DNA from: DAOPMC01 sp035392025
GTDB lineage: Bacteria > Bacillota_I > Bacilli_A > RF39 > UBA660
DNA length: 28,342 nucleotides
Assembly (NCBI GenBank): GCA_035392025.1
Contig: DAOPMC010000017.1
Coordinates: 1-28,342 of the forward strand
Reading direction: 5' to 3'
Part shown: positions 1 through 7,207 of the stretch, one piece after another
How the letters are laid out: every line of letters begins with the position of its first letter
How positions within the stretch are numbered: position 1 is the stretch's first letter
The notes under the pieces: model-generated
Told to the model about the DNA's origin: nothing
Seen by the model: only the letters and a program-made list of their open reading frames with translations
The model's database searches: none
Made by a program: the position numbers and the translations under genes

Positions 1-101
1 CCACACTTATTTCAGTTTTCTACATTAAAACGGAATTCCAAATAAAAACTAACGACACATACTATTTTTCACAAATATCTCTTAAAAAAAAGAATTATTT
101 A

Positions 102-110
102 TGATATACT
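102..110 (+). promoter_or_regulatory. Extended -10 promoter of the hydrogenase operon
   Basis: TGATATACT is an extended -10 element (TG, one base, TATACT) 21 bases before the hydC start. No convincing -35 is visible, as expected for extended -10 promoters. The same nonamer lies before rsmI and before the membrane-protein gene at 14008. TAGGAG at 120-125 is the ribosome binding site. Confidence 0.55.
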
Positions 111-131
111 TAAATATAATAGGAGTAATAT

Positions 132-587
132 ATGAAAGATATCGATAAAATAAATAAAATTTTAGATAATTATCCTAAAGATCAATCTTCATTGATCCCT
201 ATTTTACATGAAATAGAAGATTTATATAATTTTTTACCAGTTGATGTTTTAAACTATATTTCTGAAAAACTAGACATTTCTCTAGAATATATTTATAGTG
301 TGGCAACTTTTTATAATAGTTTTAAACTATATGAAAAAGGAAAATATGAAATTAGCGTCTGTCTAGGAACGGTATGCTATGTTAAAGGTTCAGAAAATAT
401 TTTAAAAGAAATTACTAAAATTCTTAATATTAAAAATGGTGAAATTACAGAAGATAAAAAGTTTTCTCTTGACACTACTAGATGTTTAGGTTGCTGTTCA
501 ATGGCACCAGTTTTAAAAATAAATGATGATATATATGGTTCTGTTAAAATAGAGGATGTTAAAAGTATATTAGAAAAATATGAATAA
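132..587 (+). CDS. hydC: NuoE-like [2Fe-2S] subunit of NAD(P)-linked [FeFe]-hydrogenase
   Basis: A 151-residue thioredoxin-fold ferredoxin subunit, the smallest part of a HydABC/Hnd-type hydrogenase. It has an N-terminal helical region and then the four [2Fe-2S] cysteines as C-x4-C (CLGTVC, near residue 78) and C-x3-C (CLGCC, near residue 118). Length is typical of the family. TAGGAG lies upstream of the ATG, and the next gene begins 17 bases after the stop, so the three genes form one operon. In this family the subunit passes electrons between NAD(P)H at the flavin subunit and the hydrogenase subunit in a soluble complex. The family is sure; whether the complex bifurcates electrons cannot be read from sequence alone. 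Confidence 0.93.
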   Translation: MKDIDKINKILDNYPKDQSSLIPILHEIEDLYNFLPVDVLNYISEKLDISLEYIYSVATFYNSFKLYEKGKYEISVCLGTVCYVKGSENILKEITKILNIKNGEITEDKKFSLDTTRCLGCCSMAPVLKINDDIYGSVKIEDVKSILEKYE

Positions 588-604
588 AAGGAGGTATCAT
601 AATT

Positions 605-2356
605 ATGAAGATAACAGTTGGTATGGGTTCTTGTGGTATTGCAGCAGGGGCAAATAAAATATATAGTCGATTAGAAAAAGAAATAAAAGATCGATCACTA
701 AATATTAAGCTGGCAAAAGTTGGCTGTATTGGTCTATGTAAATATGAACCAATTGTTGAAGTATATGAAAATAGCAACATCACTTCATATGTAAATGTAT
801 CAGAAGATGATATCCCTTTAATAATAGAAAACCATCTTAGCAATAATATTTTAATTGAAAAAGCTATAAAAGCTAAAAATAATAATATAAGAAATGATTA
901 CTTTTTAAAAAATCAAGTTAGGATTGCCCTTAGCCATTGCGGTGATATAAATCCTGAAGATATAAATGAATATGTTGAACTTGGTGGTTATCAAGCATTA
1001 GAAGAATCAATTAAATTGAAACCAGAAACAATTATTAATGAAATTAAAAATTCTGGTTTAAGAGGTCGTGGTGGTGCTGGATTTTTAACTGGTTTAAAAT
1101 GGGAATCAGCTTATAAGGTGGCAAGTGATATTAAATATGTTTGTTGTAATGCTGATGAAGGAGATCCTGGAGCATTCATGGATCGTGCTGTTTTAGAAGG
1201 AAATCCTCATGCAATAATAGAAGCAATGGCCATAGCAGGTTATACAATTGGTGCGAGTACTGGATTTATCTATGTTAGAAGTGAATATCCCCTTGCTGTA
1301 GAAAGATTAAAAATTGCAATAAAACAAGCTAAAGAAAAAAAATATATTGGTGATAACATTTTAGACTCTAATTTTTCATTTAACGTGGAACTTAGATTAG
1401 GAGCAGGAGCATTTGTTTGTGGAGAAGAAACAGCACTTATTGCATCAATTGAAGGAAAAAGAGGAGAGCCAAGCAAAAAGCCTCCCTTCCCTACTACTAG
1501 CGGTATATTTGATAAACCAACATTAATAAACAATGTGGAAACACTTGCCAATATTCCACAAATTATTTTAAATGGCAGTGATTGGTTTAATACAATTGGA
1601 ACTGAAAAATCAAAAGGTACAAAAGTATTTGCACTTGGCGGCAAAATTAATACTACGGGCCTTATTGAAATACCAATTGGTACTCCTTTACAAAAGATAA
1701 TTGAAATCGGTGGAGGAGTTCTAAACAATAAAGATTTTAAAGCAGCTCAAACGGGTGGCCCTTCAGGAGGATGTATTCCTAAAGAATTAATTGATATCCC
1801 AATGGATTATGAAAACTTAAACGCCATCGGCTCAATGATGGGTTCTGGTGGACTAATAATCATGGACGAAGATACTTGCATGGTAGATATCGCTAAATTC
1901 TTTTTAGCATTTACAGTAGATGAATCTTGTGGAAAGTGTAGTCCATGTCGTATTGGAACAACTAGAATGTATGAAATACTAGATAGAATTACTAAAGGTC
2001 AAGGAGAAATTAAAGATCTAGATGAACTAGAAAACTTAGCAACATACATAAAAGAATCATCTCTTTGTGGCCTTGGTCAAAGTGCACCTAATCCTGTTTT
2101 ATCAACTCTTAGATATTTTAAAGATGAATATATAGAACATATTGAAAATAAAAATTGTAAATCAAATACTTGTAATTTTTTAACTACTTATATTATTAAT
2201 GATGAAAAATGTATCAAATGTGGTCTATGTTATAATAATTGTCCTAAAAATGCAATTAATAAAGTAAATGATCATTATGAAATAGATCAAGATAAATGTA
2301 TAAAGTGTGGATTATGCTTCAAAAATTGCAAATTCAAGGCAATTAATAAATTATAG
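605..2356 (+). CDS. hydB: NuoF-like flavin/NAD(P)-binding subunit of [FeFe]-hydrogenase
   Basis: A 583-residue protein whose domains run in the HydB/HndC order. An N-terminal thioredoxin-like domain has GMGSCGIAAGA and GCIGLC, so it has three cysteines rather than the full C-x4-C plus C-x3-C set. Next is the NuoF core with the glycine-rich nucleotide loop GRGGAGF and the FMN-binding segment CNADEGDPGA. The [4Fe-4S] motif SCGKCSPCRIGT follows, and the C-terminus carries two ferredoxin motifs (CIKCGLCYNNC and CIKCGLCFKNC). The last motif has lost the usual proline after its fourth cysteine but keeps all ligands. In this family the subunit oxidises or reduces NAD(P)H at FMN and exchanges electrons with ferredoxin. 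AGGAGG lies 10 bases before the ATG. It is followed by the catalytic subunit after 8 bases. Confidence 0.95.
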   Translation: MKITVGMGSCGIAAGANKIYSRLEKEIKDRSLNIKLAKVGCIGLCKYEPIVEVYENSNITSYVNVSEDDIPLIIENHLSNNILIEKAIKAKNNNIRNDYFLKNQVRIALSHCGDINPEDINEYVELGGYQALEESIKLKPETIINEIKNSGLRGRGGAGFLTGLKWESAYKVASDIKYVCCNADEGDPGAFMDRAVLEGNPHAIIEAMAIAGYTIGASTGFIYVRSEYPLAVERLKIAIKQAKEKKYIGDNILDSNFSFNVELRLGAGAFVCGEETALIASIEGKRGEPSKKPPFPTTSGIFDKPTLINNVETLANIPQIILNGSDWFNTIGTEKSKGTKVFALGGKINTTGLIEIPIGTPLQKIIEIGGGVLNNKDFKAAQTGGPSGGCIPKELIDIPMDYENLNAIGSMMGSGGLIIMDEDTCMVDIAKFFLAFTVDESCGKCSPCRIGTTRMYEILDRITKGQGEIKDLDELENLATYIKESSLCGLGQSAPNPVLSTLRYFKDEYIEHIENKNCKSNTCNFLTTYIINDEKCIKCGLCYNNCPKNAINKVNDHYEIDQDKCIKCGLCFKNCKFKAINKL

Positions 2357-2364
2357 GAGGGCAT

Positions 2365-4074
2365 ATGATTAGTATTAAGATTAATGATAAATCATTTGAG
2401 GCAGAAGAAAATAAAACTATTCTAGAAGTTGCCAAAGAACATGATATTTATATCCCTACCCTATGCTTTCTAAAAGATATAAATGAAAATGGATCTTGTA
2501 GAATGTGTTTGGTAGCTGTAAAAGGTAGCAAAAAACTAGTTACTGCCTGTAATACGACAATAACAGATGGTATGGAAATTTATACTGAAAATAATAAAAT
2601 TAATGAGTATCGTAAAAAAACTTTAGAATTACTACTTTCAAATCATAACAAAGACTGTGAAAGCTGTATTAGAGATAAAAAATGTGAATTACAAACTTTA
2701 ACAGAAAAATACAATGCATCTGATGGTAAGTATGGTCTTTATAATGGTAATCGTGAAATTGATGATTCATCTACCTACCTAATAAGAGATAACAATAAAT
2801 GTATTTTATGTGGTAGATGCGTTAATGTATGTCAAGATATTCAACATATTGGCGTTATTAATAAAAATAAAAGGGGAATTAAAACTACTATTGGTTGTGC
2901 TTTTGACTTTGACATAAAAGATGCCCCTTGTATTGCCTGTGGTCAATGCACATTGGTATGCCCAACAGGTGCATTAACTGAACGTGATGATACTTCAAAA
3001 GTAGAAGCAGCAATTAAGGATGATAAAAAATTTGTTATTGCAGCAACTGCACCATCAGTAAGAGTAGCACTTGGTGAAGAATTTGGCATGAAAGTTGGAA
3101 CAAATGTCAAAGGAAAAATGGTAACAGCACTAACAGAGTTAGGATTTGATAAAGTTTTTGATATCAATTTTGGAGCAGATTTAACAATCGTTGAAGAGGT
3201 AACAGAACTAATTGATAGAATTAATAACAATGGCGTTCTTCCTATGTTTACATCATGTAGTCCAGGTTGGATTAAATATGTTGAACAATATCATCCAGAA
3301 ATGATACCAAACTTATCTACCTGCAAATCTCCCCAACAAATGTTTGGGGCAGTTATGAAAAGTTATTATGCTGATAAAATGAAACTTAATCCAAAAGATA
3401 TTGTAGTTGTCGGAATTATGCCATGTATTGCAAAAAAATATGAAGCAAGTAAAGATGATGATATTGATGTAGTAATTACTACAAGAGAACTTGGTAGATT
3501 GTTAAAAAGAAAAAATATTGATTTTGAAAAGTTAGAAGATAGTGATTTTGATAACCCTATGTCAATAGGAGCATCAACTATATTTGGAAGCTCTGGTGGT
3601 GTCATGGAAGCAGCACTTAGAACTCTTGTTGAAACTGTTACTAAAAAGAAATCAAAAAATATTGATTTTAAGGAAGTTAGAGGACTAAAAGGAATCAAAG
3701 AAGCAACTTATGATGTTGATGAAATTGCAGTAAAGGTTGCAGTTGTAAATGGTATTGGTAATGCTAAAATTATGATTGATAAAATTAAAAACAATGAAGT
3801 AGATTATCAATTTGTAGAATTTATGACATGTCCAGGGGGATGTATTAATGGTGGCGGTCAACCTATAAATATCAATAAAATTGATAATATTAAAGAATTA
3901 AGAACAAAAGCATTACTTGATGATGATAAAAATCTTCCTATTAGAAAAGCTCATGAAAATCCTCAAATAATCGAACTATATAAATCATATTTCAAAAAAC
4001 CAGGTAGTAAAAAAGCTCATGAACTATTGCACACAAGCTACCAAAAATTAGATAAATACACTAAAAAAGACTAA
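2365..4074 (+). CDS. hydA: Catalytic [FeFe]-hydrogenase subunit (HydA/HndD type)
   Basis: A 569-residue protein with the full modular layout. It has an N-terminal [2Fe-2S] domain (Cys34, 45, 48 and 62), a His-Cys3 cluster segment (HNKDCESCIRDKKC, about 94-107) and two [4Fe-4S] motifs (CILCGRCVNVC and CIACGQCTLVC). The H-cluster domain then shows all three signatures: L1 TSCSPGW near 298, L2 MPCIAKKYE near 354, and L3 FMTCPGGCINGGGQP at 487-500. L1 has Ser in the adjacent-Cys position and L3 has Thr where Ala is usual. It ends without the extra C-terminal [2Fe-2S] domain of the longest HydA proteins. It makes or consumes H2. HydE, HydF and HydG maturases are needed and are not in this window. 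Confidence 0.96.
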   Translation: MISIKINDKSFEAEENKTILEVAKEHDIYIPTLCFLKDINENGSCRMCLVAVKGSKKLVTACNTTITDGMEIYTENNKINEYRKKTLELLLSNHNKDCESCIRDKKCELQTLTEKYNASDGKYGLYNGNREIDDSSTYLIRDNNKCILCGRCVNVCQDIQHIGVINKNKRGIKTTIGCAFDFDIKDAPCIACGQCTLVCPTGALTERDDTSKVEAAIKDDKKFVIAATAPSVRVALGEEFGMKVGTNVKGKMVTALTELGFDKVFDINFGADLTIVEEVTELIDRINNNGVLPMFTSCSPGWIKYVEQYHPEMIPNLSTCKSPQQMFGAVMKSYYADKMKLNPKDIVVVGIMPCIAKKYEASKDDDIDVVITTRELGRLLKRKNIDFEKLEDSDFDNPMSIGASTIFGSSGGVMEAALRTLVETVTKKKSKNIDFKEVRGLKGIKEATYDVDEIAVKVAVVNGIGNAKIMIDKIKNNEVDYQFVEFMTCPGGCINGGGQPININKIDNIKELRTKALLDDDKNLPIRKAHENPQIIELYKSYFKKPGSKKAHELLHTSYQKLDKYTKKD

Positions 4075-4087
4075 GTTAGTCTTTTTT
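4063..4087. terminator. Bidirectional intrinsic terminator between hydA and the aldolase
   Basis: A near-perfect palindrome, AAAAAAGACTAA with TTAGTCTTTTTT, overlaps both convergent stop codons. It gives a hairpin with a T-run on either strand. Confidence 0.85.
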
Positions 4088-4963
4088 TATTGATGCATCA
4101 TATATTGATAAAATATTTTTATATAATGCCATATCAAACTCAGTATCAGTTTGGCCTATGTTAAGGCCTCCCAACAATGCCCTTGAGAAACTAGCTACCA
4201 CAAACTTATTTCTTTTTAAAAGCAAATTTGATTTTTCAAGGCTATATCCTCCCGATAGAAATACCACTCTTAATACATTATGGTTTTTAGTAAATTCTAA
4301 GTAAAAATCATCAATTGAAGGAATTGTAAATTTAAACATAATCCTCATCTTTTTATTCATTTTACTAAGATAAGTTCTAATTTCATTTTTTAAAAGCTCT
4401 TCACAAGCTCCTTTTTGTATACAATTTATATCTACTTCTGGTTCAATAATTGGAATAAGCCCATGATTAAAAATAACTTCTGCTAATTCAAACTGTTGTT
4501 TTACTAAAGTTTTTATTCCTTCTTCATTATAATCTTTAATAACAGATCTCATTTTTGTACCGAAAATATGCATATTTACAGCTTTATCTAATATTTCTTC
4601 CAAGTTAGGTATTGGTTTCATTAGTTGCACACCATTCGATTCTTCTTCAAGTCCCTTATCAATTTTTAAAAATGGTACAATACCTTTTATTTGCCATAAA
4701 TAATCTGCAGTATACATATCATCTATCATATTATTCATCGTATGTTCAAATAAAATAGTTCCAATTATATGCTCACTAGTAAAAGATGGACTCAGAATAA
4801 TTCTTGTTCGCATCTTATGAATCTCATTAAACATTTCTTCTTCACTATTATAATTTAATACACCATAGTTTTCTAAAGTCTTACCACTTGACCCTCCACT
4901 TTGATCAAGGGCTGCAATAAAACCCTTTCTTTTTTTAATGATTTTGTATTGCCATTTATTCAT
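4076..4963 (-). CDS. fda: Fructose-bisphosphate aldolase class I
   Basis: A 295-residue protein of the bacterial class I aldolase family, like staphylococcal FdaB. It starts with the family N-terminus (GFIAALDQSGGSSGKTL), carries KIDKGLEEESNGVQLMKP and IIEPEVDI, and has the Schiff-base lysine region IMFKFTIPS. It ends in SIYDAS. It cleaves fructose 1,6-bisphosphate to two triose phosphates in glycolysis without a metal. I place the start at 4963, not at the longer reading 4999: the extra 12 residues are not family-like, and AGGTGA sits five to six bases before the ATG at 4963. TGGTATACT at 4983-4991 is an extended -10 on the minus strand. It shares a terminator with hydA. Confidence 0.94.
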   Translation of the reverse strand: MNKWQYKIIKKRKGFIAALDQSGGSSGKTLENYGVLNYNSEEEMFNEIHKMRTRIILSPSFTSEHIIGTILFEHTMNNMIDDMYTADYLWQIKGIVPFLKIDKGLEEESNGVQLMKPIPNLEEILDKAVNMHIFGTKMRSVIKDYNEEGIKTLVKQQFELAEVIFNHGLIPIIEPEVDINCIQKGACEELLKNEIRTYLSKMNKKMRIMFKFTIPSIDDFYLEFTKNHNVLRVVFLSGGYSLEKSNLLLKRNKFVVASFSRALLGGLNIGQTDTEFDMALYKNILSIYDASIKKD

Positions 4964-4982
4964 CAAATCACCTACTATATTT

Positions 4983-4991
4983 AGTATACCA
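4983..4991 (-). promoter_or_regulatory. Extended -10 promoter of the aldolase gene
   Basis: On the minus strand TGGTATACT lies about 20 bases before the chosen ATG at 4963. Its position supports the shorter start, because a start at 4999 would lie upstream of the transcript. Confidence 0.5.
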
Positions 4992-5076
4992 CAACACACC
5001 CAAAAATATTTTTTTTTATTTGTTGCTTAACACTATATATACATCTGTGTTAAAATATAAAATATGTAGTGATAAT

Positions 5077-5319
5077 ATGTCAAAGGTATATTTTATTGAG
5101 CGAATAACTCCAGAAAATATAATAAAGATTTATAATTTATTACAGATTAAATTAACTGGAAATGTTGCAGTTAAGATTCATAGTAGTGAAAAAGGGAATA
5201 AAAACTTTCTTAAGCCTGAATTTATGAAACCAATAATCAACTATGTTAATGGTACTGTAGTTGAATGTAACACTGCATATGAAGGGGCAAGAAATACAAC
5301 TGAAAAGCATCAATTCTAA
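5077..5319 (+). pseudogene. Truncated DUF362 (iron-sulfur centre protein) remnant
   Basis: The 80 residues from ATG 5077 look like the N-terminus of DUF362 proteins, which normally run beyond 300 residues. The recognisable stretch includes NVAVKIHSSEKGN, FLKPEFMKPIINYV and VECNTAYEGARNTTEKH. The family resemblance stops at TEKH, and the frame ends two residues later inside the loop of an inverted repeat. No cysteine-rich ferredoxin part follows in any frame. A possible promoter (TTGCTT, 18 bases, TAAAAT) precedes it, but no clear ribosome binding site does. Reading frames starting at 5020 add nothing family-like. I read it as a 3'-deleted gene whose remaining part is still intact. Confidence 0.7.
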
Positions 5320-5334
5320 ATTAAATTGATGCTT
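5305..5334. terminator. Hairpin, likely terminator of the epimerase-sirtuin operon
   Basis: AAGCATCAATT and AATTGATGCTT form an 11-bp stem with an 8-base loop. The T-run is better on the minus strand (CTTTTC), downstream of the epimerase stop. The DUF362 remnant stops inside the loop. Confidence 0.6.
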
Positions 5335-5349
5335 CTTAATATTAAACAT

Positions 5350-6363
5350 TTAATTTTTTACTGCAATCCTATTATTTCTTTTCAAAAACAATACTGTATC
5401 GTTTACTGTTTCTTCAAGAGGTCTTACATGATATCCTAATTCTTTTTCAGCTTTTTCATGGCTAAAATTAGCATTACTTGTTAAAGTGTACATTGAATAT
5501 GCCGTATATAATGGTGGTTGCTTTTTTAATTTATAATAAGACTCTGCCATTGGTGCAGTCATTTTTGCAAACCACATAGGCAAAAATATTCGTATGTTTT
5601 TCTTACCAGTCACATCATGAAATATATTAAACAAATCTTTTATAGCAAAATATTTATTGGAAAGAATATAACATTCATTACTTTTTCCTTTAGAAACACA
5701 TGATATTATACCATCTGCAACATCACGGACATCGACAAAATCATATCCTCCATTTACGCCAGCCGTTAAAGTACCCTTATAATAATCAATAATAAGTTGC
5801 GTGATATGCCCTCTACCATAATCATTAGGACCAGCAATCCCAGATGGATGAACGACGTTGACATTAAGCCCTTTCTTACCAGCATCCAAGACTATCTGAG
5901 TCGCCTCAGCTTTAGTTTTGGCATACAATCCTTCTACTTTATCAGGATCAAACTTCTTAACTTCGCTTATAATTTCCCCTTTAGGTAATTCTGGGATTGC
6001 GTGGACTGAACTAACATATATTAATTTTTCTACATTTTCCTCTATACATTTTTCTACCACATTTCTGGTACCTTCAACATTTACCTCTTGTACTTTAGGA
6101 TTAAACTTAGATGCAATAGAAACAATTCCAGCGCAATGAATTACTACCTGCTTATATCCTTTAACTTTTTCAAAAAACTTATTTAGACTACTCTTATCAG
6201 TAACATCACCATAACATTTTTCTACTTCTTTTGGTAAATTTTTCTCATTAGGATCATCTGGTAAAATAAGTGCTCTAATTTTTTCCTGACCATCATTTAA
6301 TTTTTGTACAATGGTAAGCCCCAAATGTCCTACTGCTCCCGTGATTAAATACAATATTTTCAT
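5350..6363 (-). CDS. NAD-dependent epimerase/dehydratase (extended SDR)
   Basis: A 337-residue Rossmann-fold protein of the extended short-chain dehydrogenase family. It has the N-terminal dinucleotide motif GAVGHLG, a DVTD stretch, the VIHCAGIVS segment, VYVSS-like YVSSVHAIPE, and the YAKTK catalytic Tyr-x3-Lys. It most resembles the dihydroflavonol-reductase/NAD-dependent epimerase group; the substrate cannot be told. The start is set at 6363 because GGAGGG lies 8 bases before it; the 10 residues of the longer frame are not family-like. It lies 30 bases downstream of the sirtuin gene on the same strand, so the two are probably co-transcribed. Confidence 0.85.
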   Translation of the reverse strand: MKILYLITGAVGHLGLTIVQKLNDGQEKIRALILPDDPNEKNLPKEVEKCYGDVTDKSSLNKFFEKVKGYKQVVIHCAGIVSIASKFNPKVQEVNVEGTRNVVEKCIEENVEKLIYVSSVHAIPELPKGEIISEVKKFDPDKVEGLYAKTKAEATQIVLDAGKKGLNVNVVHPSGIAGPNDYGRGHITQLIIDYYKGTLTAGVNGGYDFVDVRDVADGIISCVSKGKSNECYILSNKYFAIKDLFNIFHDVTGKKNIRIFLPMWFAKMTAPMAESYYKLKKQPPLYTAYSMYTLTSNANFSHEKAEKELGYHVRPLEETVNDTVLFLKRNNRIAVKN

Positions 6364-6393
6364 ATTAACATCCCTCCAAATTAAATTATACAC

Positions 6394-7134
6394 CTAGTTA
6401 AGTGTACTTTTTGTGTAATTTTGTAATTTTACAAATAATTCTTTAAGTGACTCGTTAATGACAAGATCAGCTATCCTATCATACTCAGTAGCATCGTTAT
6501 TTATTATAACCATTTTATCTCCTCTATAATATGAAATAAAACTACTTGTGGGATAAACCGTTAATGATGTTCCTGCAACAATTAATAAATCACATTTACT
6601 TATAGCCTCAATGCTTTTATTAATTATTTCACTATTTAACTGTTCTTGATATAAGACAACATCGGGTTTAATAACTCCACCACAGCTGCAAGTTGGAACT
6701 TCTACGCTATTAAACACAAATGCGCCATCATAAAACTTATGACACTTCATACAATAATTACGATTGATATTTCCATGCAATTCAAATACATTCTTACTAC
6801 CTGCTTCAGTATGCAAATTATCAATATTTTGCGTAACGATGGCCTTTAATTTACCAAACTTTTCTAAATTTTGCAAGTATTTATGAACAATATTAGGTTT
6901 TGCACTAAGACAATTCATTTTATCTTTATAAAATTTAAAAAATTCTTCTGGATAATTCATAAAAAATATATGACTTAATATCTTTTCTGGTGGATATTTA
7001 TAATGCATATTATAAAGTCCATCTTTACTACGAAAATCTTTAATACCACTTTCGGTACTGACTCCAGCTCCACCAAAAAAAACTATATTATCGGACTCAT
7101 TAATCCACTTATTTAATAATTTTATTTTATCCAT
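6394..7134 (-). CDS. cobB: NAD-dependent protein deacylase, Sir2 family
   Basis: A 246-residue sirtuin of normal bacterial length. It shows GAGVSTESGI (22-31), FRSKDGLY, TQNIDNLH (101-108), the catalytic His120 in FELHGN, and GTSLTVYP. A structural zinc site is formed by Cys128, Cys131, Cys149 and Cys151, with closer spacing in the second pair than the usual C-x2-C. It removes acyl groups from lysines using NAD+, giving nicotinamide and O-acyl-ADP-ribose in the cytoplasm. AAGGAAAG precedes the ATG. It is the first gene of a probable two-gene unit with the epimerase. Confidence 0.93.
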   Translation of the reverse strand: MDKIKLLNKWINESDNIVFFGGAGVSTESGIKDFRSKDGLYNMHYKYPPEKILSHIFFMNYPEEFFKFYKDKMNCLSAKPNIVHKYLQNLEKFGKLKAIVTQNIDNLHTEAGSKNVFELHGNINRNYCMKCHKFYDGAFVFNSVEVPTCSCGGVIKPDVVLYQEQLNSEIINKSIEAISKCDLLIVAGTSLTVYPTSSFISYYRGDKMVIINNDATEYDRIADLVINESLKELFVKLQNYTKSTLN

Positions 7135-7169
7135 AATGCTTTCCTTCTTTTTTAAAACACATCAAATTT

Positions 7170-7200
7170 ATTGTATATTGTGAAAAAATTAAGCAATACA
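7170..7200. repeat. Inverted repeat between ABC exporter and sirtuin gene
   Basis: ATTGTAT and ATACAAT are 7-base arms separated by 17 bases. It lies just after the exporter stop and before the sirtuin gene on the minus strand. It could end exporter transcription or overlap the sirtuin promoter; no strong T-run decides. Confidence 0.3.
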
Positions 7201-7207
7201 ATATTTC

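Noticed and set aside
1..101. Riboswitch or leader RNA before the hydrogenase operon
   Set aside because: The likely transcript start is only about 15 bases before the ATG, so there is no room for a leader, and no conserved fold is seen.
1270..1728. Antisense open frame of 152 residues in hydB
   Set aside because: It is a shadow of hydB; it has no ribosome binding site and its composition mirrors the codon pattern of the real gene. The same holds for antisense frames at 559, 2943, 3366, 5797, 14258, 18314 and 22162.
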